Assembly (NCBI GenBank): GCA_009780595.1
Contig: WQZT01000009.1
Coordinates: forward strand, 1-16,973
Length of the DNA stretch: 16,973 nucleotides
From: Treponema sp.
Lineage (GTDB): Bacteria > Spirochaetota > Spirochaetia > Treponematales > Breznakiellaceae
Direction: 5' to 3'
The translations under genes were made by a program, and so were the position numbers. This document shows, piece after piece, positions 1 through 7,560 of the stretch. The notes below the pieces were generated by a model. That model did no database searches and had not been told where the DNA came from. It saw nothing but the letters and a program-made list of their open reading frames with translations. Position 1 is the first letter of the stretch. Each line of letters begins with the position of its first letter.

Positions 1-111
1 CTGGTAACGCTCGTTCACGAGATGCACAAGCGCAACTGCCGCTACGGACTTGCGACGCTCTGCGTTGGCGGCGGGCAGGGATTGGCGATGATTATCGAGA
101 AGGGGAATTGA
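1..111 (+). CDS. Acetyl-CoA acetyltransferase (thiolase), C-terminal end only
   Basis: This is the last 36 codons of a gene that begins before the window; the stop is TGA at 109-111. The visible peptide contains [15 protein letters not shown], the conserved C-terminal motif of thiolase II enzymes, including the CxGGGxG cysteine that acts as the general acid/base in the active site. Thiolases of this type reversibly cleave acetoacetyl-CoA into two acetyl-CoA. The position directly upstream of atoD and atoA fits an acetoacetate/butyrate module, so an atoB-like role is likely, but only the tail can be seen. A Shine-Dalgarno-like AAGGGG at 100-105, inside this tail, serves the next gene, so the two are probably translated from one message. 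Confidence 0.9.
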   Translation: MVTLVHEMHKRNCRYGLATLCVGGGQGLAMIIEKGN

Positions 112-114
112 CCG

Positions 115-771
115 ATGGATAAAGTTATTTCTATAGAAAAGGCTGTATCGCTTGTTAAAGACGGCGACACGGTGATGGTCGGTGGTTTTATGGCGAACGG
201 CTCGCCGTTGAAGTTGCTGGATGCGCTGCTTGCCTCTGGCAGGAAAAACCTGACGCTTATCTGCAACGACACGGCGTTCGTGGACAAAGGTGTCGGCAAG
301 CTTGTTGTCAACAAACAGTTCAAGAAGATTATTTCGACCCACATTGGGTTGAACAAAGAAACCGGACGGCAGATGTCCGCCGGGGAAACCGAGGTTGACC
401 TTGTTCCGCAGGGAACGCTTGCCGAACGCATCCGCGCGGCGGGTTTCGGGCTTGGCGGGATTCTCACCCCGACGGGGCTTGGAACGCTGGTGGAGGAAGG
501 CAAGCAGAAGGTAACGGTTGACGGTACAACGTACCTGCTGGAAAAGCCGCTGTTTGCCGATGTTGCGCTGCTGTACGCGAACAAGGTCGACACTCAGGGG
601 AATATGGTCTACAAAGGCTCGGAGAACAACTTTAACAGCGTGATGGCGAGTGCCGCGAAGATTACGATTGTTGAGGCGGAGGAACTTGTGGAGTGCGGGA
701 CAATTGACCCCAACACGGTTATGACGCCGAGTGTTTTTGTGAAGTATATCGTCAACGGAGGCGCACTATAA
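115..771 (+). CDS. atoD: Acetate/acetoacetate CoA-transferase, alpha subunit
   Basis: At 218 aa this is a full-length family I CoA-transferase alpha subunit, close in length and sequence to E. coli AtoD. It keeps the N-terminal GGFMANGSP loop (residues 23-31), the NDTAFVD segment (51-57) and the [11 protein letters not shown] glycine-rich stretch (114-124). With AtoA it should move CoA from acetyl-CoA or another acyl-CoA to acetoacetate or a short-chain fatty acid in the cytoplasm. The ATG at 115 lies 3 nt after the thiolase stop, with AAGGGG at 100-105. The stop shares one base with the atoA start (TAATG at 769-773), the usual arrangement for coupled translation of two subunits made in equal amounts. 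The exact preferred acyl substrate cannot be read from the sequence. Confidence 0.95.
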   Translation: MDKVISIEKAVSLVKDGDTVMVGGFMANGSPLKLLDALLASGRKNLTLICNDTAFVDKGVGKLVVNKQFKKIISTHIGLNKETGRQMSAGETEVDLVPQGTLAERIRAAGFGLGGILTPTGLGTLVEEGKQKVTVDGTTYLLEKPLFADVALLYANKVDTQGNMVYKGSENNFNSVMASAAKITIVEAEELVECGTIDPNTVMTPSVFVKYIVNGGAL

Positions 772-1433
772 TGGAAAAAACTATCGATAAAGATCAAGTG
801 CAACTGAACATCGCCAAACGGGTGGCGCGGGAACTGAAAGACGGCCAGTTGGTCAACCTCGGCATTGGTTTGCCGACAAAGGTGGGCAACTACATCCCCG
901 CGGGTGTCAGCGTTATGCTCCACTCCGAAAACGGCTTTGTCGGCTTGGGGCCGGCACCCGCCGAAACCGCCACCGCCGATTTGACCATTGTCAACGCGGG
1001 CGGGCAGCCGGTAACGATTGTGCCGGGAGGCTGCTTTTTCGACAGCGCGACATCGTTCGGCATTATTCGCGGCGGTCATCTTGACATCACTGTGCTGGGT
1101 GCGTTGCAGGTCGACGAGGAAGGCAACATCGCCAACTATATGATCCCCGGCAAGATGGTTCCCGGCATGGGCGGCGCGATGGATCTGCTGACCGGCGCGA
1201 AAAAGGTGATTGTGGCGATGGAACACACCGCCAAAGGCGAGCCGAAGATTCTCAAGCGTTGCAATTTGCCCTTAACGGCGAAAGCGCAGGTTGACCTCAT
1301 CGTTACAGAGATGGCGGTGATTGAGGTAACGAAAGAAGGTTTGGTGCTGAAAGAAGTCGCCGAAGGTTTTACACTTGATGAAGTGCTTGCGGCAACGGAA
1401 GCCACGTTGATTGTCGGCGCGAATTTAAAATAA
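771..1433 (+). CDS. atoA: Acetate/acetoacetate CoA-transferase, beta subunit
   Basis: At 220 aa this is a family I CoA-transferase beta subunit. The catalytic glutamate, which forms the covalent glutamyl-CoA thioester, is E53 in the motif [10 protein letters not shown] (52-61). The NLGIGLPT segment (29-36), NAGGQP, and the [15 protein letters not shown] stretch are all as in E. coli AtoA. Together with AtoD it activates acetoacetate or short-chain acids by CoA exchange. The start codon overlaps the atoD stop by one base, so it is probably translated by coupling. A 23-nt gap follows before atoE, with no terminator in it, so the three genes share an operon. There is no sign of truncation or frameshift. 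Confidence 0.95.
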   Translation: MEKTIDKDQVQLNIAKRVARELKDGQLVNLGIGLPTKVGNYIPAGVSVMLHSENGFVGLGPAPAETATADLTIVNAGGQPVTIVPGGCFFDSATSFGIIRGGHLDITVLGALQVDEEGNIANYMIPGKMVPGMGGAMDLLTGAKKVIVAMEHTAKGEPKILKRCNLPLTAKAQVDLIVTEMAVIEVTKEGLVLKEVAEGFTLDEVLAATEATLIVGANLK

Positions 1434-1456
1434 GAGGTAAGGCAAGGAGTTTTTTT

Positions 1457-2815
1457 ATGTTTAGAAGATTTGTTATGGCATCCGTTAAACTGGTCGAGCG
1501 CTGGTTGCCCGATCCGTTTCTGTTCGCAATCATACTAACGTTTCTGACCTTCATTATGGGCATCGCGTTCACCGCGCAGACGCCGTTGCAAATGGTCAGG
1601 CACTGGGGCAGCGGCTTTTGGGGCTTGCTTGCATTCACCATGCAAATGGTGCTGATACTGGTAACCGGGCATACGCTGGCGCAAGCTCCCGTTTTCAAAA
1701 GGGCGCTTTCGGCGCTGGCAAGCATCCCGAAAAATGCCGCCTCCGCCGTCGTTCTGGTAACAGTTGTTGCGGCAATTGCAAGCTGGATCAACTGGGGCTT
1801 TGGGCTGGTGTTGGGCGCGCTGTTTGCAAAGGAAATCGCACGGCGGACGGAACTCAGGTGCGACTACCGCTTGCTGATTGCCGCCTCGTACTCGGCGTTT
1901 ATGTTTTGGCACGCCGGGCTTTCAAGTTCCGCGGGGCTTATGATGGCGTCGGCAAGCACCAACTTCGCGGTGATTTCAGGCGGCGTTCTTTCCGGCCCGA
2001 TTCCTACATCTGCCACCCTGTTTGCGCCGTTTACTATAATAATGCTGCTTTTCTTTTTAATCACGATTCCGCTTATCAACCGCGCGATGCTTCCCAAAAA
2101 CCAGCAGGATATTGTTCTTATCGATCCGTCAAAGCTCGAGGTTGACATCGCCGAGCAGGCAAAGCCGAAGGGGATGATGACTCCGGCGGAAAAGCTTGAG
2201 AACTCAAGGGTAATTTCCTACCTCGTCGGAATAATGGGGCTTGTGGTTGTCGTGAGCCACTTTATCAAGTCGGGTTTCAGCCTTGACTTAAACATTGTCA
2301 ACTTTATGTTCCTCATTGCGGGAATTATCCTGCACGGAACGCCTGCGAAATTCTTGAAAGCCGTAACGACAGCCGTAAAAGGCGCAGGCGGCATTATCAT
2401 CCAGTTTCCGTTTTATGCCGGAATTATGGGGATGGTTATCGGTGTCGGGGCGAGCGGACTGAGCCTTGCCAATATTATGTCTGACGGGTTTGTCAGCATT
2501 TCCAACGCCGCAACACTGCCGACGTTTACGTTCCTTTCTGCCGGGCTTTTGAATATGTTCGTGCCTTCAGGCGGCGGGCAGTGGGTCATTCAGGCTCCGA
2601 TTATGATTCCGGCGGCGCACGAACTGGGCGCAAGTATCGAGAAGGTAATTATGGCGTATGCGTGGGGCGATGTGTGGACAAATATGCTCCAGCCGTTTTG
2701 GGCTTTGCCCGCCCTTGCAATCGCGGGGCTTCGGGCTAAAGATATTATGGGCTTTCTCATTGTCCACCTGATCTTTATCGGTGTTGCCTGCAGCGTGTTG
2801 CTGTTAGTGCTGTAA
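1457..2815 (+). CDS. atoE: Short-chain fatty acid transporter, AtoE family
   Basis: This 452-aa polytopic membrane protein aligns along its length with E. coli AtoE (about 440 aa). Recognisable shared blocks are RWLPDP (15-20), MVRHWGSGFWGLLAF (46-60), INWGFGLVLG (111-120), QFPFYAGI (316-323), VPSGGGQWVIQ (369-379) and QPFWALPALAIAGL (412-425). It should carry short-chain fatty acids or acetoacetate across the cytoplasmic membrane for the CoA-transferase encoded just upstream. The charged stretch around residues 212-252 is a likely cytoplasmic loop between the two hydrophobic halves. AAGGAG at 1444-1449 gives a good ribosome binding site for the ATG. It is the last gene of the operon and is followed by a strong terminator. 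Direction of transport (uptake or export) is not decided by the sequence. Confidence 0.93.
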   Translation: MFRRFVMASVKLVERWLPDPFLFAIILTFLTFIMGIAFTAQTPLQMVRHWGSGFWGLLAFTMQMVLILVTGHTLAQAPVFKRALSALASIPKNAASAVVLVTVVAAIASWINWGFGLVLGALFAKEIARRTELRCDYRLLIAASYSAFMFWHAGLSSSAGLMMASASTNFAVISGGVLSGPIPTSATLFAPFTIIMLLFFLITIPLINRAMLPKNQQDIVLIDPSKLEVDIAEQAKPKGMMTPAEKLENSRVISYLVGIMGLVVVVSHFIKSGFSLDLNIVNFMFLIAGIILHGTPAKFLKAVTTAVKGAGGIIIQFPFYAGIMGMVIGVGASGLSLANIMSDGFVSISNAATLPTFTFLSAGLLNMFVPSGGGQWVIQAPIMIPAAHELGASIEKVIMAYAWGDVWTNMLQPFWALPALAIAGLRAKDIMGFLIVHLIFIGVACSVLLLVL

Positions 2816-2842
2816 GAGCACGTGCCGGAACAACCGCCGGAC

Positions 2843-2877
2843 AAAAAAATACCCCGCACAGCGCGGGGTATTTTTTT
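2843..2877. terminator. Bidirectional intrinsic terminator between atoE and nhaC-like gene
   Basis: A perfect inverted repeat has 15-nt arms (A7-TACCCCGC at 2843-2857 and GCGGGGTA-T7 at 2863-2877) around a 5-nt loop ACAGC. The GC-rich core is flanked by A7 on the left and T8 on the right, so transcripts from either strand end in a U-run. It lies between two convergent genes (stops at 2815 and 2911) and can terminate both. Confidence 0.95.
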
Positions 2878-2910
2878 TATTACATGAATTACATCAGCAA
2901 AACCAGCACT

Positions 2911-4590
2911 TTACTGTGCTTGCGCCGCTGTTGCCTTTTTCTGCCGTGACCATGCAAAGATCGCAACAAGCCCGACGGCTGTTCCAAAGACAATGTATCC
3001 GACAACAACGGAGTGCGAAAGCCCGAAAGCCAGATAGCCAAAGCTCGCCAGTATCGCCGCGATAATCGTGTACGGAAGCTGCGATTCAAAGTGCGGCAAA
3101 ACTTTGCAGTTCGCCCCGGCAGCCGCCAAAACGGTTGTGTCTGAAATCGGCGAAGCGTGGTCGCCAAAAACAGCGCCAGACAGCACGGCGGACATTGCCG
3201 GCATCAGCAAGCTTATGTCAATGGCGGAAGCCACCGCTCCGGCGATTGGCAGTACGATTGCAAATGTTCCCCACGATGTACCAATGCTGAACGCCATAAG
3301 CGATGCCGCTATAAACATGATGAACGGGATTAACCCGCCGTATACACCGATACCTTCGAGCATATTGGCAAAGAACGTACCGACGCCAAGCTGCCCGATA
3401 ACTGACGCAAGAACCCACGACAGGCACAAAATCCCAATCGCCGTTCTCATCGAGTTGAGACCTGCAATGATCGCCTTGCGGTACTCTTCCCTTGTAACTT
3501 CGCCAGCCTTAACGTGCCTGATCCCGATGTACAAAGCGGAAACACCGCCAGCAATACCGCCAAGCAAGAGCGACATCGACAGCGACATATTGTCCAGAAC
3601 AGCATACGCAAGTCCGTATTCAGCAATATCCTCCGGTGAGGACAATTGCGCGCCTGTTATAAACATCGTACCGATGGTAACGAGCACCAAGCTTAAAATG
3701 GGGCCCCAGAAATCCCACACGGTTCCCTTGCAGGACTCAACTTCCGCCAGCGCAAGCCCGCCAACACCGGAATCGTCAGCAGAGGCATCATCCTCGCCCC
3801 GCCGTACCCTCTCCTCATATTTTTTCATCGCAAAAATATCGAAGTCAAACGCAACGTTTATCAAAACCAGCAGAAGAGCCGCCATGACATAAAAGTGGTA
3901 GGGAATCATCCGCAGGAAATCCAGAAAGACGTTGCCTTCGTGGCCTATTTTTTCATAGACCAGGGCAATGTTACCCATAATTGCAACAGCCCAACTGGAA
4001 ACTGGTGCGATAATACAAATCGGAGCAGACGTTGAGTCAACGTTGTAGGTTATTTTTGCGCGGGAAATCCGGTGTTTTTCGGACAGTGTTTTGCCGATAT
4101 TTCCGGTAACCATCGCGCTGAAGTAGTCGTCGATTATCAGAATAAAGCCAATGATGACGGTCATAAACTGCACACCTCTGCGCGTTTTGACCCGTTTCGA
4201 GACGCTTTCCACGAAGGCGCGGGAGCCGCCGGTGATTACCACGAACGATGTGATAAGCCCCAGCCCCAAAAGGAAAACGATGATAGAAAAATACCAGCGG
4301 CTGGCAAGCCCAAACAGCTCCTCTGCCTCGGCATTGGGGTGGACCATCACTTCGATGACTCCTTCCAGCCCCTGCACTTCCGTTGGCCCGGTGAAGAAAA
4401 TTGACATCACCGTTTTTTCAATAGTCCGTACCGTTTCAAACAGGTTGAAATTCGCAACCATGAACGCGGCGGACACGATTCCGACGGTCATCGACAATAA
4501 AATGCGCTTAGTAATCAGCACACATCCCACCGTTAAAATGATCGGGATGATTGTCCATGCCGTCGCCGATAAGTCGACAGGTACACTCAT
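2911..4590 (-). CDS. Na+/H+ antiporter, NhaC family
   Basis: This is a 559-aa polytopic membrane protein of the NhaC antiporter family (Na_H_antiporter). Typical blocks are LIIDDYFSAMVTGNIGKTL (151-169, with the D154-D155 pair), SAPICIIAPVSSWA (188-201), GTSWGTFA (437-444) and FGDHASPISDTT (475-486). Members exchange Na+ for H+, or couple that exchange to organic acids (as in malate/lactate MleN) or amines; which applies here is not visible. A charged loop of about residues 256-290 (KKYEERVRRGEDDASADDS) separates two hydrophobic halves. The start is supported by AAGGAGA on the minus strand (4596-4602). It is transcribed alone, convergent with atoE and divergent from the EIIA gene, sharing a 138-nt intergenic region with the latter. 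Confidence 0.9.
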   Translation of the reverse strand: MSVPVDLSATAWTIIPIILTVGCVLITKRILLSMTVGIVSAAFMVANFNLFETVRTIEKTVMSIFFTGPTEVQGLEGVIEVMVHPNAEAEELFGLASRWYFSIIVFLLGLGLITSFVVITGGSRAFVESVSKRVKTRRGVQFMTVIIGFILIIDDYFSAMVTGNIGKTLSEKHRISRAKITYNVDSTSAPICIIAPVSSWAVAIMGNIALVYEKIGHEGNVFLDFLRMIPYHFYVMAALLLVLINVAFDFDIFAMKKYEERVRRGEDDASADDSGVGGLALAEVESCKGTVWDFWGPILSLVLVTIGTMFITGAQLSSPEDIAEYGLAYAVLDNMSLSMSLLLGGIAGGVSALYIGIRHVKAGEVTREEYRKAIIAGLNSMRTAIGILCLSWVLASVIGQLGVGTFFANMLEGIGVYGGLIPFIMFIAASLMAFSIGTSWGTFAIVLPIAGAVASAIDISLLMPAMSAVLSGAVFGDHASPISDTTVLAAAGANCKVLPHFESQLPYTIIAAILASFGYLAFGLSHSVVVGYIVFGTAVGLVAIFAWSRQKKATAAQAQ

Positions 4591-4595
4591 AAAAA

Positions 4596-4602
4596 TCTCC
4601 TT
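4596..4602 (-). promoter_or_regulatory. Ribosome binding site of the NhaC-type antiporter gene
   Basis: The minus strand reads AAGGAGA five bases before the ATG at 4590, which supports that start. No good -10/-35 pair was found for this gene: a TTGACA on the minus strand (4680-4685) has only a poor -10 partner. Confidence 0.75.
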
Positions 4603-4646
4603 GTCTAACTCCTAAAAAGATTTGATGAAAGACGTAAGGCAAACTA

Positions 4647-4660
4647 CTTACTGGTAAGTT
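4647..4660. promoter_or_regulatory. Candidate operator palindrome ACTTACTGGTAAGT
   Basis: ACTTAC and GTAAGT are exact inverted repeats separated by TG. The site sits in the middle of the 138-nt region between the divergent NhaC-type antiporter and EIIA genes. Its size and symmetry fit the operator of a dimeric repressor, for example of the TetR class, but no regulator gene is seen in the window. The rest of 4591-4728 holds no gene. Confidence 0.45.
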
Positions 4661-4696
4661 CATCACACAGATAATATTTTGTCAATAAGGGAGAAG

Positions 4697-4725
4697 TTGA
4701 CATATAACAAAATGGGGGGCATACT
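4697..4725 (+). promoter_or_regulatory. Candidate promoter TTGACA-N17-CATACT for the EIIA gene
   Basis: A consensus -35 TTGACA (4697-4702) is followed after 17 nt by CATACT (4720-4725), which matches four of six -10 positions. Transcription would then begin near 4732, at the second ATG of the EIIA gene, giving a leaderless message. Otherwise the GGGGGG run at 4714-4719 could act as a crude Shine-Dalgarno for ATG 4729 on a transcript starting further upstream. The two readings exclude each other. Confidence 0.4.
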
Positions 4726-4728
4726 GTT

Positions 4729-5205
4729 ATGATGACTCTGACGGAATTAATAAACCCTGAACTATTATTGTTAAACGTTTCCTGTTCGACCAAAAATGAC
4801 CTTATCGCACAACTTGCGGCGAAAATTTACAGCGCGGATCGGAAACTTCCCCTTTCGCACGAGGAGCTTTTGAAGAATATTTATACACGGGAGGAAATCG
4901 GGGGGACGCTGCTTCCGTCGGGGCTTGTCATTCCTCACGCGCGGCTTAAAAACTTTGAGGATTTTATCCTTGCGGTGGCGACTCCTGCCGCGCCCCTGTT
5001 TCAGGGCAAGCAGGAAATCCGGCTGGCGGCGATGATGATTACGAGCCAGTCCGGCGGGGCGTGGTATCTTGAAACGCTGGCGGCACTGACAAAATTGTCG
5101 CGGGACGAGCCGTATTTCCGCCGCCTTGCCGGGGCGCTTACCAAAGAAGATTTTTTCAGCGTGCTCCGCGAGAGCAATCTCTCGTTTGCGCCCGCAAATA
5201 CATAG
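4729..5205 (+). CDS. Stand-alone PTS EIIA-2 (fructose/nitrogen class) domain protein
   Basis: This 158-aa soluble protein consists of one PTS EIIA type-2 domain. The active-site motif is GLVIPHAR (65-72); H70 is the residue that would accept phosphate from HPr (or NPr). The domain begins with a typical LINPELLLLNVSCSTKNDLI helix/strand segment and ends with a helical tail (EDFFSVL). No EIIB or EIIC is attached or adjacent, so it is more likely regulatory, in the manner of EIIA-Ntr (PtsN), than a sugar transporter part. It is flanked by a divergent NhaC antiporter and, convergently, by an antiporter carrying its own EIIA domain, which suggests a role in ion homeostasis. Start choice between ATG 4729 and ATG 4732 is uncertain because no normal Shine-Dalgarno is seen. 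Confidence 0.88.
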   Translation: MMTLTELINPELLLLNVSCSTKNDLIAQLAAKIYSADRKLPLSHEELLKNIYTREEIGGTLLPSGLVIPHARLKNFEDFILAVATPAAPLFQGKQEIRLAAMMITSQSGGAWYLETLAALTKLSRDEPYFRRLAGALTKEDFFSVLRESNLSFAPANT

Positions 5206-5227
5206 CGGCGCGATTGCGCGGCGGCGC

Positions 5228-7315
5228 TTATCGTTTCCTGGGCGATTGCCGCAGCAACTGCGCCGCCTCGTCTGCGGTTGCGGCGTTGATGACTGCCTCG
5301 CGGACATCGGCATCGTGTAACACTGTGCTGATGGCGGCAAGAAACTGAACGTGCGGGCCGGAAACTTTTTTCGGCGATGCCATCGCGATAAAAAGTTGCG
5401 CCTTTTCCCCGTCAGCACAATCAAAATCAACACCCGCTTTTTTTATACCCACTGCCACCGCAAGGCAGGACGTCCCGCAGGTTTTTGCGTGGGGCAGCGC
5501 AATACCGTTCTGCATACCGGTACTCATAATTTTTTCCCGTTCAAGCATATCCGCCAGCACTTCGTCACGGTTGACAATCTTCCCGCTGTCCCCAAGGACA
5601 TCCACGAGTTCTCTGATAACCTCCGCCTTCGTTTCACCTGAAAGCTCCATGCGAATGCAGTCCGGCGTAATAAGCGCAAGCAGTTCCTCATCCAGCCTGC
5701 CGTCGCACTCCGCAAGCTCGCACCTCATCGCCTTCGGGTCGGATGACGCTTTAAGTTTCTGAATCGAATCGTTGAGCGTTACAATTACCTCGTACACGGC
5801 TGTTTTCACAAGCGGCATATCGACGGCGGCGGTTTCTATCGTTACGATGTTTTCCTCTTCTTTGATGGAAAGCACGATGTCGTCTTTGCGGGCGTGGGAA
5901 ATGCCTTCGTTGATATTCATCATTTGAACGTAAAAGCCTTCGTTCCGCAGGTCTTTGAGCAGTGTGTCCATCACGAGGTCGGCGATTTGGGCGGAGGGGA
6001 ATTTCCACACAGCCTGTGTTGTGTCGTCTTTGGGGGCGCTTTTTCGCGTGCCGCTTCCGCGCAGTTTCATCGCCGCGCCCAACAGCGCGGGGGCTGCCAG
6101 CGTTGTCGCCAAAATCATCAGAACGATGGCGGCAAACAATTTTTGATCGACCACTCCTAAAACCATGCCAATTCCCGCCATAATCAGCGTTACTTCGCCG
6201 CGTGGAACCATTCCTGAACCGATACGCAGCGCGCCCTTCGTGTTAAAGCCGAGCAGGAGCGCGGGCGCGCCGCAGCCGACCACCTTCGAGAGAATGGCGG
6301 CAACGGTATAGACCGCTCCAAAGATAAGCACCGACGGCGACAGAAACTCGCGCGCGTTGACCATCATTCCCATCACCGCGAAAAAAACTGGAACGAAGAA
6401 CTCGTACAGACCGCGGATGCGTTCCTGAATGACATCGGCAATGTCGGTTTTGGAAAGCGCAAGCCCGGCGATATACGCGCCGATGATTTTGGCTAGCCCC
6501 TGCTGCTCGAAAATCCCGGCGAGGATTAGCGCCACGCCGAACGCCAGAATCGAAAAGTCAAAACTGTCCCGGAAAATCTTCAGGAACGCCGCCAGCTTTT
6601 TGGAAAAGACAAGCCCCAGCGTGGTAACGCCCAGCCAGATGCCAAACGCCTTCCCCGCTGTTGCCAGTATTTGCGATACGCTGGGACCGCCCGAACTTGA
6701 ACCGGTAAGCATCGTTACAATCCCCAGCACCACTGCTAAACCGATGATACTCAGCACGTCGTCAAACACGGATGCGGCAAAGATGGTAACTTTTTCAGGC
6801 GCTTCGAGGTTTTTCTGATCCGAAAGAATGCGAGCGGCGATACCCATGGAAGTCGCCGTGAGCATAATCCCCAAAAATAAACTTTGCGGGTGGGTGAAAG
6901 GCACTCCGAGCAAGAGCACTCCGGTTGCGCTGCCAGCTACGAACGACGCGATAACACCGCCGACACCGATGATGCCGCCGCGCAGCGAATAGCGCAGGAA
7001 AAGGGGGATGTTCGTTTCCAGCCCTGACGCGAAGAGCAATATAATGGAAGCTATTGCAGCAAGCGAGTACAGTTCGTTGCTCACTGCCAACTCTGGCGAG
7101 TTCAGCGCGAAAACGCCTTCAGGAAAACCGGGCATGGATATTCCGCCCAGCGCGTAGGGGCTGATTAAAATCCCCGCCACAAGTTCCCCGATAACCTGGG
7201 GAAATCCCGTCTTTTTTGCAAGCTTACCAAAAAACCGAACCGCGAAAAGAATTATCCCTAATTGAAGGGCAAAAATAGCAGCCAGTGCGGTAGCTGACTC
7301 AGTTTCAATGTGCAT
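5228..7315 (-). CDS. CPA2-type cation/proton antiporter fused to a C-terminal PTS EIIA-2 domain
   Basis: This 695-aa protein has three parts. Residues about 1-415 form a Na+/H+ exchanger domain of the CPA2 (KefB/NapA-like) type, with GFPQVIGELVAGILISP (37-53), SVFDDVLSI carrying the D185-D186 pair expected at the ion site (182-190), and VPRGEV (370-375). Residues about 440-530 form a soluble stretch of mixed alpha/beta character that I do not recognise. Residues about 542-690 are an EIIA-2 domain with phosphorylatable H609 in NGIALPHAK. The inference is that phosphate from HPr on H609 gates cation/proton exchange. Antiporter-EIIA fusions are known, but the partner ion is not predictable here. 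The start is fixed by GGAGGAG on the minus strand (7319-7325). Its stop is only 22 nt from the stop of the convergent EIIA gene, with no clear terminator between. Confidence 0.92.
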   Translation of the reverse strand: MHIETESATALAAIFALQLGIILFAVRFFGKLAKKTGFPQVIGELVAGILISPYALGGISMPGFPEGVFALNSPELAVSNELYSLAAIASIILLFASGLETNIPLFLRYSLRGGIIGVGGVIASFVAGSATGVLLLGVPFTHPQSLFLGIMLTATSMGIAARILSDQKNLEAPEKVTIFAASVFDDVLSIIGLAVVLGIVTMLTGSSSGGPSVSQILATAGKAFGIWLGVTTLGLVFSKKLAAFLKIFRDSFDFSILAFGVALILAGIFEQQGLAKIIGAYIAGLALSKTDIADVIQERIRGLYEFFVPVFFAVMGMMVNAREFLSPSVLIFGAVYTVAAILSKVVGCGAPALLLGFNTKGALRIGSGMVPRGEVTLIMAGIGMVLGVVDQKLFAAIVLMILATTLAAPALLGAAMKLRGSGTRKSAPKDDTTQAVWKFPSAQIADLVMDTLLKDLRNEGFYVQMMNINEGISHARKDDIVLSIKEEENIVTIETAAVDMPLVKTAVYEVIVTLNDSIQKLKASSDPKAMRCELAECDGRLDEELLALITPDCIRMELSGETKAEVIRELVDVLGDSGKIVNRDEVLADMLEREKIMSTGMQNGIALPHAKTCGTSCLAVAVGIKKAGVDFDCADGEKAQLFIAMASPKKVSGPHVQFLAAISTVLHDADVREAVINAATADEAAQLLRQSPRKR

Positions 7316-7318
7316 AGA

Positions 7319-7325
7319 CTCCTCC
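7319..7325 (-). promoter_or_regulatory. Strong ribosome binding site of the antiporter-EIIA gene
   Basis: GGAGGAG on the minus strand lies three bases before the ATG at 7315. It confirms the chosen start and implies efficient translation, although the spacing is short. Confidence 0.75.
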
Positions 7326-7357
7326 GCAACAATGAGAAAATTGTTGAAAACGATTGA

Positions 7358-7385
7358 ATTGTATACTGTATTGTATAATATTATA
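7358..7385. promoter_or_regulatory. AT-rich divergent promoter region with two ATTGTATA repeats
   Basis: ATTGTATA occurs twice, at 7358-7365 and 7370-7377, 12 bp apart. TATAC (7362-7366) and GTATA (7373-7377) also form an inverted repeat. TATAAT boxes lie on both strands (plus 7374-7379; minus 7380-7385). No convincing -35 was paired with either. The segment probably serves the minus-strand antiporter gene and could bind a regulator. It lies in a 245-nt gene-free region (7316-7560). Confidence 0.4.
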
Positions 7386-7452
7386 GCAAATGTTACAAGA
7401 GGATGTAGCTGAAATACTATAGTAAATTATGACAATTTTTCTAAATTTCCTC

Positions 7453-7481
7453 TTGACATCTGAAAAATATCGTGCAACACT
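7453..7481 (+). promoter_or_regulatory. Promoter of the beta-glucoside PTS operon (extended -10)
   Basis: A perfect TTGACA (7453-7458) is followed 17 nt later by AACACT (7476-7481). The -10 is weak by itself but is preceded by TG at 7473-7474, giving an extended -10. Transcription would begin near 7488, just before the RAT hairpin, as expected for a BglG/LicT-controlled leader. It also means that codons upstream of about 7488 in the regulator's frame are not transcribed from this promoter. Confidence 0.55.
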
Positions 7482-7489
7482 TGTTTATT

Positions 7490-7520
7490 GGGTGTTACTG
7501 GCGCAACGCTGGGCATTACC
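7490..7520 (+). promoter_or_regulatory. Ribonucleic antiterminator (RAT) for a BglG/LicT-family protein
   Basis: The leader RNA holds GTGTTACTG on the 5' side (7492-7500) and GGGCATTACC on the 3' side (7511-7520). Folding gives an upper stem CTGGCG/CGCTGG (7498-7503 with 7507-7512, two G-U pairs) closed by a CAA loop. Below it is an internal loop UUA opposite a single G, closed by a G-C pair, and then a lower GG/CC pair. The UUA/G internal loop between G-C and C-G pairs is exactly that of known LicT/BglG RATs. It lies just upstream of the antiterminator gene, consistent with autoregulation. Confidence 0.75.
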
Positions 7521-7557
7521 TTGTTATACAGAAAAGCCATTGGGCAAACGGGTAATG
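7514..7557 (+). promoter_or_regulatory. Competing leader helix overlapping the RAT and the regulator's start region
   Basis: CATTACC (7514-7520), the 3' arm of the RAT, is fully complementary to GGTAATG (7551-7557), which ends four bases before the ATG at 7561. The helix can extend inward (GTT 7523-7525 with AAC 7547-7549), and a small GCC/GGC hairpin (7536-7545) lies in its loop. In known systems such a helix is a terminator, but no U-run follows here. It might instead mask translation initiation. This is inference from base pairing alone. Confidence 0.4.
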
Positions 7558-7560
7558 GGC

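Noticed and set aside
3068..3892. 274-codon plus-strand open frame opposite the NhaC-type gene
   Set aside because: The minus-strand frame has clear NhaC motifs along its full length; the plus-strand peptide is a low-complexity antisense product without a ribosome binding site.
7345..7358. cre-like sequence TGAAAACGATTGAA
   Set aside because: The right half departs from the cre consensus and the local HPr lacks Ser46, so a CcpA site has little support; a LacI-type site remains only a possibility.
7429..7560. N-terminal extension of the antiterminator back to ATG 7429
   Set aside because: The 44 extra residues do not belong to the family, and the segment contains the promoter and RAT; the protein fits BglG/LicT from residue 1 at 7561.
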